Of a stretch of DNA of 64,000 bases, positions 1-10,262 are shown piece by piece. The translations under genes and the position numbers were made by a program. Each line of letters opens with the position of its first letter. The first letter of the stretch is position 1. The stretch covers positions 8,370,001-8,434,000 of the forward strand of contig NC_081335.1 in assembly GCF_022539665.2 (NCBI RefSeq). The letters run 5' to 3'. The notes under the pieces are model-generated. The model was not told the DNA's origin, did no database searches, and saw only the letters and a list, made by a program, of their open reading frames with translations. This DNA is from Daphnia carinata (lineage: Eukaryota > Arthropoda > Branchiopoda > Diplostraca > Daphniidae).

Positions 1-656
1 TCTTCCGCTTTTGTCAATAACACTACTTGAAACGCACTTTCATTCACGCTGCTCCTGTTCGCTGCATTCCTTTTTACTTCAAACTGAAAAAAAAAAATGC
101 TCAATCCTACTTAGATGAATTATTCCTTTTTTTTGTTTAGAATCTTAATGTTTTGTGATGAAATTCAGTTGAAACAATGGCTCCCTCTCCTTTTATTTTT
201 TTCTAAACAAAATAACGATTGAATAATGCATGGTGCTCCGATTATGGGCTTTCGGTGCTATTGCATGATATCTACTTAATACAATAAACTTCTGGCCGTA
301 CACTTCAGTTGATCGAACTACTAATCACTTACACGGAATGTTTCGGGTTTCCCTCTACGAATTTCATTTTGCCTTTTCGGGGGGGGGGGGGGGGGGGGGA
401 GAACAACATTACGCGTGCATGACTCTGCATCTAATCGGTGGATGGCTATTTATTTATTCACGTTTGTCTGTCTGTCTGTCTGTGTGTATGTGCTGGCTGT
501 ATATCTAACCTGTTTCCTTGGCGCTGTTGTCCTGTGCTAATAACACGTCCATTTGTGCGGTATGTAGTGTACGTGCTTGTCACGTTCGTTGTACTGTATA
601 TGTCGATCATTGTTTTCTTTTCTTTTTTTTCTCCCACTTTCTCTTTCTATTTGCAG
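1..656. other. Non-coding DNA, probably intron of the first gene
   Basis: No supportable exon is seen. The stretch holds homopolymer runs, including a G run at about 380-399, and a GTCT/TGTG microsatellite near 465-490. It ends in a polypyrimidine tract and CAG at 654-656, which reads as the acceptor of the next exon. The open frame from 438 runs through this tract and is not a credible protein. Confidence 0.5.
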
Positions 657-1300
657 AAATCACAGCCAAACGAAATCTGGCGGCAGGTAAACAAAAATCA
701 AAATTCATTTCATTTTTTAGATTATTTATTGATGTATGTGGGGCTGTGTTATGATGAAGATTTGGGATGCGGGGTAGACGGAGTTTGGTGTGATGACGTT
801 ATATTGTTTCTTGTAACTGACCGAATTGAAAACCAATTGTTAACAGAAAAAGAAGCGGCAGCAGGTTTCCTTCGTATAGGCTCTCTCAACGTTCGCGTCA
901 AGAAAACGACAGAAGCTTTCAATAATCTACTCAGCTCGGCAGGAGGCAGTGGAACGTTTTCCAACACAAAAACGTACAACAAACAATGGGGATCCATCGA
1001 CAATCTTGCCATTTCAGCGGTAGGTCATTTCATTATTCAAACAATTCAAACATCATGAACGTGTATTTTCCGAATTTTCAGATGGAAGGACAGTTGATGC
1101 CTCCGCCCAACAAACAAGGTACAGTTAAAAAGAAGCGACCAAAGGATTGGCCTCAGCCGTTCATTAGTTCACCTACCATGTTACATCACTCCAATTCATT
1201 CAACGGACGGCCCATCCAGTCGGCGTTGGTTGAAAACAAAGAAGAATACGAAAACGATTCAGATTCTGCCTATGGCTTTGGGAACAATTGGCAGAGTTAA
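657..1300 (+). CDS. 3' end of an unidentified gene (last three exons)
   Basis: Three exons join in phase: 657-686, 847-1019 and 1082-1300, stop TAA at 1298-1300. They encode about 140 residues beginning ITAKRNLAAEKEAAAGFLRIG and ending DSAYGFGNNWQS, cut short here to stay brief. Each exon has an AG acceptor, and the first two have GT donors (GTAAAC, GTAGGT). The tail is polar and basic (KKKRPKDW) with an acidic end and no recognisable catalytic motif. The first exon is only 30 nt and is the least certain part. Upstream exons must lie before the window. I do not recognise the family. Confidence 0.5.
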
Positions 1301-1734
1301 CGATCTTCATTTTTGGAAAAAAAAAAAAAAAAATTGCTTTGTTTTACCTATAATTTATCATCACAGCAATCGGTGCCTTCCATTTTCCGTTGAGACGTAG
1401 ACCAGACAAGTGTTACGTTTGTTTGTTTGTTTTTATCCTATACGACTGACTGCATTTCAAACTTTAGTTACCGGATCAAACAAATATAGTTTCAAAGCTC
1501 GTATCCGATATCAGTGTCCCAATAATAGCCCATGCTCTTTAATCCCTACCAGACAAGTAAACAGATAAAAACACCTTCTGATAACAAACTTGTGCAGCGA
1601 TTCGGTTTAAGAATAAGGGATATATTTTGGAATATCTGCTGGCATGCTGCACCAAAAATAAAGATAATATCTTTGTTAAACAGTCTACTTGGTACAATTC
1701 TACAAACTTCATTTGCAAACAATTTGGCAGGCAC
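1301..1734. other. Intergenic, between convergent gene ends
   Basis: This holds the 3' flank of the + strand gene ending at 1300 and the 3' flank of the - strand H-protein gene. An A run lies near 1316-1333. No coding signal is seen. Confidence 0.5.
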
Positions 1735-2368
1735 CTAGTGGCCTGTGTTTTTCAAATGATTCTCATAGCCTGCTTCATCTAAGAGTGCATCCAGCTCTTC
1801 TGGTTTGCTGAGCTGGATCTTGAACAGCCATCCCTGCTCATATGGAGACTGGTTGATCAAGGCTGGAGTCTCTTCCACATCCTTGTTCTTCTCAACGACT
1901 GTTCCACTGACAGGGCAGTAGAGTTCGCTGGCAGCCTTCACACTTTCCAAAGCTCCACAGTCATCTAAGAGATATGGCTATAAATGTAGATTATGTAAAC
2001 AGTTTTTGCTACCCACAATTCACATACCCATTTGGTTGAGTTCTGAATCAGGTTCAGGAAGTTGAGCAAACACAACATCTCCAAGCGCAGTCTGGGCGTA
2101 GTCGGTCACCCCAACAGTGCCGATCGTACCTTGGACATCAACCCATTCGTGCTGTTCGGTATATTTCCTCGCTGAAAACAAGAAAGCGGGAATGTGGGAA
2201 AAGGAACGTAGCACTAACGTGAGAAATTAGTCTTTTACCTGCTAATGCTTTGGTTGAGCAAAACGTACGAGTACTTTGAGCATTCAAACTAAGAACAAGA
2301 GGACGCAAATTGAGCAAGGTGGACGGTAGTCGACGGCATTTGAAGAACAAACTCGCGCAGACCGCCAT
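1735..2368 (-). CDS. GCSH: Glycine cleavage system H protein, mitochondrial
   Basis: Lipoyl carrier of the mitochondrial glycine cleavage system. It shuttles the aminomethyl group between the P, T and L proteins. Exons on the - strand are 2239-2368, 2028-2171 and 1735-1964, all in phase, giving 167 aa (human protein about 173). The start is at 2368-2366. Residues 1-43 are basic and hydroxylated, as in a mitochondrial presequence. The mature part begins RKYTEQHEW. The signature [12 protein letters not shown] carries the lipoylated lysine at about residue 101 and is followed by PVSG. The C-terminus has the usual GWLFKIQLS and [11 protein letters not shown] segments. The gene is head-to-head with the PDPR-like gene, about 325 bp between start codons. 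All key residues are intact. Confidence 0.95.
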
Positions 2369-2693
2369 CCTAGAGAAATTGTTGTGATAGGTAATCACGA
2401 CTGTGACCGAAAGGGGAGATTCGGCTGCAGGCTGGTCACGCCAATGCCAGTTTTACAATGATTAATTATTTACATTGCTATGTTTTCATAATCCTTATAT
2501 TTTAACAGCCTAATTTATACGAGACAAATACTATGGAAATAATTTTTTAAAAATACACACTTTTGTTATATTTAAATTTGGAAGCGCTGTTTTCAGATAT
2601 TTTTATTCAACGGTCAGCTGGTAGTTGCAATTGTAAACATCAGTCCTCGGATATTCATCAACGTTTGAAGAAACGTTTAGACTTGTTTTTGTC
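2369..2693. promoter_or_regulatory. Divergent promoter region, GCSH / PDPR-like
   Basis: About 325 bp separate the two opposed start codons. The interval is AT-rich in the middle (2460-2570) and shows no obvious TATA box. It must contain both 5' UTRs and the promoter or promoters. A shared bidirectional promoter is inference from geometry and from both products being mitochondrial. Confidence 0.5.
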
Positions 2694-5600
2694 ATGGGAA
2701 CTCGTCTTGTACGAAATGTCCCGATTCGATGTTGTTTTAAACGTTCCTACAGTTTTACTTCCTCTGAGGAATTACCGACACATGCTAAAGTAGTCATTTG
2801 CGGTGGGGGAGTCCAAGGTGCTGCCCTAGGTTACTTTTTAGCCCAGCATGGTTGGGGCAAAGACACGCTCATTCTGGATCAAGGAAAGATTGGCCGGGCT
2901 ACTCCCTGGCACATGTCGGGGCTGGTATATCTTCTTGATATAAATAAGAATCGGTAACTGTCATTATGATTATTATTAAGATCCTTCTTAGATTGGCATC
3001 TTCAAGCCCACTTCAACAGAAACCAGAATCACAGAAGAGAGCATCAAACTATATGGGGAACTGGCTCAAATGGGCTATAATACAGGATTTAAGCAATGTG
3101 GATCTTTGTTGTTGGCCCGAACAAAAGATCGCCTAACACATTTCAGGAGAATGAAATCTCACGCAGTTTGTCGGAAGATTGAGTGTTATCTGCTCACGAC
3201 AGAAGAAATTTCCAAAAGATATCCTTACATCAACACACAGGATCTTCAAGGAGGCCTGTGGATACCGATTGATGCTGTTGCCGACCCACACACCATTTGT
3301 GAGAGCTTGGCCACTTTGGCAGCTGCCCAAGGTGTCCGCATGTTTGAGCACATCCAAGTCAATCGAGTCTTGACGAGCCAAAACCGAGTAGCCGCCGTTG
3401 AAACAGATCGTGGCACAATCAAGTGCGATTTCTTCGTCAATTGTGCTGGTTTCTGGGCGCGTTCGCTCGGCAAAAAGACGCAACCACTAGTCAAGGTACC
3501 TGTCCAGGCAGTGGAACACTATTACTTACACACGAAGCCCATTAAAGACCTCGATGCAAACATGCCCGTCATTCGTGATCTCGACGGACACGTCTACTTT
3601 CGTGAAAAAGACGGTTGCATTCTGGCAGGTGGATTCGAGCCACTAGCGAAACCTGTCTTTGAGGACGGTGCTCTGCCCCTTTCGGTAGAAGAGAGTCAAC
3701 TGGAAGTGGACTGGGATCATTTTGCGCCAATGCTTGAACAAATGGTCTGAATTTCATTAGATTCTTTTGAAGGGAGCCAGCTTGACTTGCACATCGTTTT
3801 TTCCATTACAGGTCCATCGAGTACCCTTTATGCGAACAGCTGTTCTCGGCAAGCTGTGCAATGGACCTGAAAGTTTTTCACCCGATTGTAAATGGGTTCT
3901 CGGCGAAACATCGGAGGTGGACAATTATTTTGTCGCCACTGGGATGAAATCGCTGGGAATAGCTTCAGCAGGAGGCGTTGCCAAACATTTGTCCGAATGG
4001 ATAGTAACAGGCAAACAGCCTTACCCTCTCAACGAATTGAATGTCCAGCGATTCGTGCCATTACACAACAATCGGCAATTTCTTTTGGAACGCATGAAGG
4101 AGGTACCCGGCGTCCACTACCAATTACCTTATCCTTTCAGCGAATTCCGCACTGGCCGACGTTTACGTGTGTCTCCCGTCTTCCCGCGTCTCAAAGCAGC
4201 TGGTGCCGTTTTTGGCCAAACGATGGGCTACGAACGGCCAGCGTACTACGAACCCAATCCGTATCAGGATTCCGACGTTGACGATGATCTGACTACCCAT
4301 CCAGCAGGAGGCATTGGCCAAAATGTTGAAGCTCCATTTCGTGTCGCCTACACCAACTCGTTCATGAAACCCCACTGGTTCGAATGCGTCCGCAACGAGT
4401 ATCGCGCTTGTCGTGAATCCGTCGCCATCGCTGATTATTCTTCATTTACCAAACTTGATTTAACATCAAATAGCCTAGAGGTGGTTGATTTTCTACAGTA
4501 CGTGTGTTCGAACGATGTGGACGTGCCAATTGGGGCCATTCTTCACACTGGAATGCACAATGAAAATGGTTTGATTTTTTATTCGTTCTACTTGAGACGT
4601 TAATAAAAACTGAAATTATCATTATTTCTTTATAGGTGGATATGAAAGCGATTGTTCTCTGGCACGGCTCTCTGATAATCACTATATGATGATTGCTCCC
4701 ATCATCCAACAAACGTAAGGTTCTTCTTTAAAGAATTCTTTCCTTTACACCATGTTATTGAAAAGCAAAACAGTAATAAAAAATAGTATTATTACAAGAA
4801 AAATTATGAATACTCATGTAATAAAATTTTTATAAAAACTCCACTTTCTCCCTTCAGGCGGTGTCAAGCCTGGCTTCGACGCCAGCAACAGAAATTTTTC
4901 GGCGGGACTAGCTCAAGCGTCAACGTTGCCGATGTGACGTCACTGTACACTGCTCTCTGCGTCATGGGCCCACTTTCGCGGGCCGTTCTGTCCGAATTGA
5001 CTGAGGCAGATTTGAGTCCTAAATCGTTTCCTTTCTTCACCGTCAAAGAAATGGATATGGGTTCAGCATCGGGTATCCGCGCTATGAATTTGACGCATAC
5101 GGGTGAAATGGGCTGGGTCCTATACATACCCAACGAGGCAGCTCTTCATGTTTATGACAAAATTTTGGAACACGGTCGCAAATACGCTATTCAGCACGCA
5201 GGATACTATGCCACCCGCAGCCTTCGGTGAATGATTCGATTTAAAATTTATTGTTCTATCGTTTAACTGTTTTTATTGAATCAATTCTCATTTAGAGTGG
5301 AACGCTTTTACGCCTATTGGGGCCAAGATATCGATGCATCGACGACGCCGCTCGAGTGCGGACGCGGTTTCCGCGTCAAACTCAACAGCGACATTGACTT
5401 TATTGGTAGAGAGGCCTTGCTGAAACAGAAAAAAGAAGGTGTTCAAAGAATGTACGTCCAGTTCCAGTTGGACGACCACGATCCAGAGATTGATCCATGG
5501 CCGTGGGGTGGCGAACCCATTTACCGTAATGGAGAATTCGCCGGTATGGTAACCACGGCCGGATTCGGTTTTACACTTAATCGACAGGTATCTCAACTTG

Positions 5601-5857
5601 TCAATTATTGAGTCTTACATGTAATAATGATTCATTGTTATATTAAGGTCTGCCTGGGATATATTCAGAACTATGATGTAACGGGCACCGTACACCGTTT
5701 AACTCCCGATTACGTGACCAGTGGACAATACGAAGTGGACATTGCTGGATTGCGTTATAACGCCCGAGTCTCTTTGCGCTCTCCTACGTTGCCAACGAAA
5801 TTCCGCGAGACGTATGGCGATCACTATGTCGCAACGCGCCATGGTGGTGGAACTTAA
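2694..5857 (+). CDS. PDPR: Pyruvate dehydrogenase phosphatase regulatory subunit-like flavoprotein
   Basis: The family combines an FAD-dependent DAO/sarcosine dehydrogenase-like half with a C-terminal aminomethyltransferase (T-protein)-like half. PDPR is the mitochondrial regulatory partner of PDH phosphatase. Exons are 2694-2924, 2992-3744, 3812-4568, 4636-4714, 4858-5226, 5296-5587 and 5648-5857, all in phase, 896 aa (human about 880). After a basic leader comes the dinucleotide fold VVICGGGVQGAALG at residues 33-46. The TPWHMSGL stretch near residue 73 keeps the His that binds FAD in DMGDH/SARDH relatives. Other landmarks are VNCAGFWAR, GMKSLGIASAGG, and in the T-like half GYYATRSLR-VERFYAYWGQD and a DFIGREAL loop. 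The second intron uses a weak donor (ATG|GTCTGA). DMGDH or SARDH is the alternative, but the order and the WGQD/PWPWGGEPI segments fit PDPR better. Confidence 0.88.
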
Positions 5858-7140
5858 ATAGTCAACGTTGTGTAATCTCATTCGAGGTCGAAGTCGCTTT
5901 GGTAGTCTTGGCCTGAAGTAATTAGACTATATTGTATTAAAAGAAACCATCCTAATTGTGTGTGCTTTACCAAATTCGCCTTTTCCACTCCGATTGATAA
6001 TATACGTCTTCTTTCATTCTCCTCAAATAGATTTCTGAAACGCGCTCGGAGCAAAATTTGGATGATAGGTATCTTCGTTCGTTTCGTTTTATTTTCTTAT
6101 TACGATTGTGTTTCGCAATAAAGTGTTATATAACTAAGAATTCACAGTTTTCACAAGAGAGAGACGCAGGCGAAAGGGAAGCTATCAAACGTCTTTTATA
6201 GATCGTCAGTAAAGAAAATAAAAAGGTTACGTGGATGATTGCTTGTCCATTATGTTGGTCATGATTAGGTAACCATGCGCTTTTTGGTGGAGCAAATGTT
6301 GGAGGGAAGATGCCATACTCTTTGTTAATCCCACCTACCTACAGAACGCTATTTGTCTCACCTGTTTTAAAGGTAAGCTGGAATGCACTTTTTGATTTTA
6401 GCAATACGTTTAATCGAATTCGAAGTCAAAATTTTTACAGAGATAATTCCATTAATTCAGCGAATTTTACCTTCTCTGTGACACTGGTCTCAACTGGCTA
6501 ATTTATTTACATTTTTTTTTTCTTCCGAATTAAAAGTTTTTTGGATCCGATCTGGCAACGTTGCCTGCGACAATCATTCGTTTGAGGAAGAAACTTCGCC
6601 ATTTCTAAATTTCTATCGCCAGCGACATGTCACATGTGATCGTCTGATACGTTGTCCGGTCTTTTGTAACTTAAGTATGGCTTTTTATAATAATTAGGAG
6701 CTAGATACTGCTCTAACCAGCAAATCAACTGCCTTTTAGAGTAATATTACCAGTTTTTACGTACTCGTACATATAGTTATCGTACAAGACATTTGCCAAG
6801 CACTCCAGTGACTTAGTTTCACAAGAAACTATTTGTATCTGATGTTTAAATACGTTCTTTGCAGTTTGACTTCTTAACTGATTGTTGTAAACACGCCAAT
6901 CCGTTCTTACCACTAGCTGCGTCTTTTCTTTGAAAATTTCGAATCTGGTCATTTAAATTATGTTTCTTATACAAAGTATTCTGGCCTGTGTTAGACGATA
7001 GGGTACGGTAAAGGCATGGTCCCTTTTGAGTCTGCAGTTTGACCTAAACCCATGTAATTGTAAATGCTTGGCCTTACTATAGCTTTAGTATTATGAAAGA
7101 TTTTGCTCATCTATTTCTTTTTTTTTTTTTTTTGCTTTAG
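5858..7140. other. 3' UTR of the PDPR-like gene, then intergenic DNA
   Basis: The first ~270 nt are the likely 3' UTR. Beyond that, no coding exon is convincing. A palindromic E-box-type site, TCACATGTGA, lies near 6631-6640. A T run near 7115-7140 forms a polypyrimidine tract and acceptor just before the possible decayed gene. Confidence 0.45.
6117..6122 (+). terminator. Poly(A) signal for the PDPR-like gene
   Basis: AATAAA lies about 260 nt after the stop codon at 5855-5857. Assignment is by position. Confidence 0.5.
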
Positions 7141-8040
7141 GTGTCCAAACAACTAATTACATTGAGGTGATGCGTCAATTTGGGAATTCAGATGTCAGCA
7201 GTTGGTTGAGAAACTCATAAAATGGTAAGAATGGAAATAAATAAACCCTAACATTTCAACTCTTCTCATTTTGTATATTGGCCATTATAGGATCACAATT
7301 CTATTTCCCCGTTCGTCTTTGGAATCCTGGGTTGCTAAGTGTTTACGGAACATTCTCGTCCGCTCAGGCCACAAATCTATCCACATCGAACACGGAGCCG
7401 ATTGTCGTGTTGTACATAGAAATGCTTGAAGGTGGAGTATTTCGTCTATTCTAGATCATTTACTAAGGTGCTTGAATAGGTTAGACTTTTGAGGTTTTAG
7501 ATTTGCCTTTAGACTGTATGGTTATTTACGATTTGAAGTTAACTTTTTGCGTCTTGGATAGTGAAAGAACGTGTAGTGCGCGTTCAAACATTAGAAAGTG
7601 CAGCAACTGCGAGTGGTTTCATTGTTGTCAATATTCTTCATTCTGATAAAGTAGATATTGTCAATCGTTTGAACTCACTAATTCATTTGTTATTGTTCTA
7701 CGGCTCGTGATGAAATTGCTATTTTATCTTTTTGTCTTAAACATTAGAGAGAAAGAAGCCGTTGCTAATTAAGTAGAATTTAGTTCATTGGCAAAACATA
7801 ACTTTTGCTACTGCCGCATTATCGTTGAAGGGAGAACCTGAATAGTTCGGTTACCAATTTCGGAAGGAAATTTGCGAGAAATAGGGCATCTTTAGATATT
7901 GTGCTGTTAAAATGAGTGGCACCTCTAGTTGTTCTCTACCTAAGTCTTATCCTGAATACATTATGAAATATTAATAAATGCTGCCTTTATTTTCTTTTCA
8001 GATGAAATCGATTAGATGCATGTTGGAGTGATGTTCCAGA
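7141..8040 (+). pseudogene. Possible decayed multi-exon gene
   Basis: Three exon-like blocks with plausible splice signals are seen. Block 7141-7223 follows a long polypyrimidine tract and ends ATG|GTAAG. Block ~7291-7439 follows TTATAG and reads FYFPVRLWNPGLLSVYG then EPIVVLYIEMLEG. Block ~7561-7709 reads VKERVVRVQTLESAATASG then FIVVNILHSDKVDIVNRLN before a stop. The second and third look like real protein, but the first has stops in all three frames, and no continuation after 7709 is coding. No start or end of a full gene could be built. The family is not recognised. A non-coding spliced transcript is the alternative. Confidence 0.3.
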
Positions 8041-8554
8041 AAGCAGCATTCCAGAGGCAAAAAACTACGTTAAAAAGCTGATCAACACAATGTATATTGT
8101 TTTCTTTCCTTCATGGTGAAATTGAATTAAATTGGAAATCGAAAGCTATAGAAGCAATTTGTCGACCAGTTTGATGGAACTTGTGGAAGTTGCCGAAATG
8201 TCAGAACGGAGTAATACGCAAAATCTGAAATACAGTCGAAAAACTGTTTACATGTTGTGAATACGAAGAGCGTCTGTTTGCAGTTCCAGAAATTTTAAGG
8301 TTTGGGGCATAGTAAAGGCTGTAGATGATGGAATTTGCATTTCAAGTAAAAATCGTGTGTTAAGTACTTATTGCCTGTCGACTGTTAAATAACAGTTTGA
8401 GTTAATATGTCTTAAAAATGATTGCTTCTTAGATACTAAAAGTAAATACACAAAGATATAATTGGAATTGGTTTTGTATTGTCCCACCTCCACCCACAAT
8501 TCCACCACGTTTTACATTACATGTTATTTAATACATTACACAACATACAATACA
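8041..8554. other. Intergenic, nothing recognised
   Basis: AT-rich sequence without a credible frame, leading into a tetranucleotide tract. Confidence 0.45.
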
Positions 8555-8584
8555 AACATACATACATACATACATACATACATA
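8555..8584. repeat. (ACAT)n microsatellite
   Basis: About seven perfect ACAT units directly abut the left side of the MITE. Confidence 0.9.
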
Positions 8585-8592
8585 AACACTTA

Positions 8593-8931
8593 AGCTAACC
8601 CGTTGGCTGCCAAGCCATTACAACCCGTAGGTTGTTCTTCTACAGTTGCTACCATCGCTTCAGATGGAAGACGATGCAAGGGGGGACTTGTCTTTCGACA
8701 AGTCCGGGCTGACTTGATGGTGGAGGCCTTTATGGGAATGCACACCCCGGGTTACTCCACCATCAAATCGACAAAGAGAAGGCCCTGCTGGTGCATTGCC
8801 TAAAAGCGCCCGAAGGCGCAGGCGACTGCCCTACCCCAATAGGTGATCAACCTAGGGGTAGAACAGCGCCGCCGGTCCCTACAGCTACAAAAAAAATGGG
8901 AGCAAAATGGGTGGCAGCCAACGGGTTAGCT
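8593..8931. mobile_element. Hairpin-rich MITE with TA target duplication
   Basis: A 339-bp element has perfect 20-bp terminal inverted repeats (8593-8612 and 8912-8931, starting AGCTAACCCG) and is flanked by TA at 8591-8592 and 8932-8933. That is the target signature of Tc1/mariner-type transposition. It encodes no transposase, so it would be non-autonomous. The interior is GC-rich against an AT-rich background. It folds into several perfect stems: 8684-8692/8697-8705 (9 bp, 4-nt loop), 8714-8725/8755-8766 (12 bp), 8806-8810/8815-8819 (5 bp, CGAA loop) and 8831-8837/8855-8861 with an inner 4-bp stem. Such density of internal hairpins is more than a simple MITE needs. Confidence 0.75.
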
Positions 8932-9136
8932 TACAATACACTATACGAGAAGACAAAACAAAACAATACCAAAACGCCAGGCTCCACGATGAGGGGGATG
9001 AGGCGAAGACGGGCGCAATCGACGATGATGCGGCAAAGGCGATTAGCTCGATGACGGCGAAGCGATGACGGCGAAGCGAAGACAGCGAAGTGAAGATAGC
9101 AAGGCTAAGGCGATCAGCTTGAAGACAGCAAAGACG

Positions 9137-9377
9137 ACGGCGGCGATGACAGCGAGAGATGACGGCGGCGATGACAGCGAGACGACGGCGGCGATGACAG
9201 CGAGACGAGGACGGCGATGACGAGGACGGCGATGACGAGGACGGCGATGACGAGGACGGCGACGACGAGGACGGCGACGACGAGGACGGCGACGACGAGG
9301 ACGGCGACGACGAGGACGGCGACGACGAGGACGGCGACGACGAGGACGGCGACGACGAGGACGGCGACGACGAGGAC
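9137..9377. repeat. Minisatellite, 22-27 bp then 15-bp units
   Basis: From 9204 to 9377 a 15-bp unit (GACGACGAGGACGGC with GAT/GAC variation) repeats nearly twelve times. From about 9137 a longer related unit containing GACGGCGGCGATGACAGCGA repeats about three times. One frame reads repeated DDEDG and another TTRTA. The acidic frame has an upstream stop and no start, so it is treated as non-coding. Confidence 0.85.
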
Positions 9378-10250
9378 CGTGAGGCAGAGACGATCAGCTT
9401 GATGACAATGAGGAGAGAATGAGGTGAAGAATAGGATTCATTTCTTTTTCATTACCGATCTGTATAAAGTAAGGAAATAAATTAGATGAAAGAACAACAG
9501 CACACTCATAGTCATCTTTACTGACAAACTCTTGTAAAAAACCAAAAACAAAATAAAATTCATCGCAGGAAAGAGATACACTATGACAATCAAACAGTTT
9601 CCATTGGCAACCTACTTGTAACAGTAACATTTAACAAACCATAGTGTTATTGAGTGTTTTCATACCGTAAACATTCCAAAGTCTACTAGAGATAAGCTGG
9701 ACGGGGAATTAAAAGGTGAAAAGTATCAGTACTTCCAATTAGTTCTTTCAACATAGATGTGCAACTACCAGATATCTCAAAACGTAAGAGAACACCCAGT
9801 AAGCTTGGGTTTGCAAACCATCCACTACATCCTTTTGAATCAATTGGCAATCTGCTGCGAGGGACTCATTTGAAAGGAATGCCCCCATGGTTAAGTTCGC
9901 AAGCATTTAAATTTGCCTTCTATGGTTTGGAAAAGAATTAAAGGGCATAAATGGCATATTGTGAGTTAAATACCTTTCCCACGCGTAAATAGCGTAATAA
10001 AAAACAAAAGTATGGATAGCCTAGCTGAGCAGCTGGCATAGCTGATCAACAATTGGAATTGTCACATATGAAAAACAACCAATTTTAGAGTGTTTTCATT
10101 CCAATACATTACCAAAAATGAAAGTACAAAACCGTAGATAACTTACCGTGAATTTTTAGATGAATATTCCTTCGAAACATATCATAGTTAAGAAAATTAA
10201 CACACATCAACTCTACTAGTTACGACAATCAGCCATTAAAGGGAAACAAC

Positions 10251-10262
10251 AGCGCCATCTAG
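10251..10262 (-). promoter_or_regulatory. CTCF-like motif
   Basis: The - strand reads CTAGATGGCGCT, which fits the conserved animal CTCF core (CYAGRKGGCRS). A motif match only. Confidence 0.35.

Noticed and set aside
438-1058. Long open frame beginning in pyrimidine-rich DNA
   Set aside because: Only the part matching the exon at 847-1019 is credible. The beginning is simple-sequence translation through an intron.
9217-9402. Open frame of repeated TTRTA
   Set aside because: It is a translation of the minisatellite; no splice context or homology.
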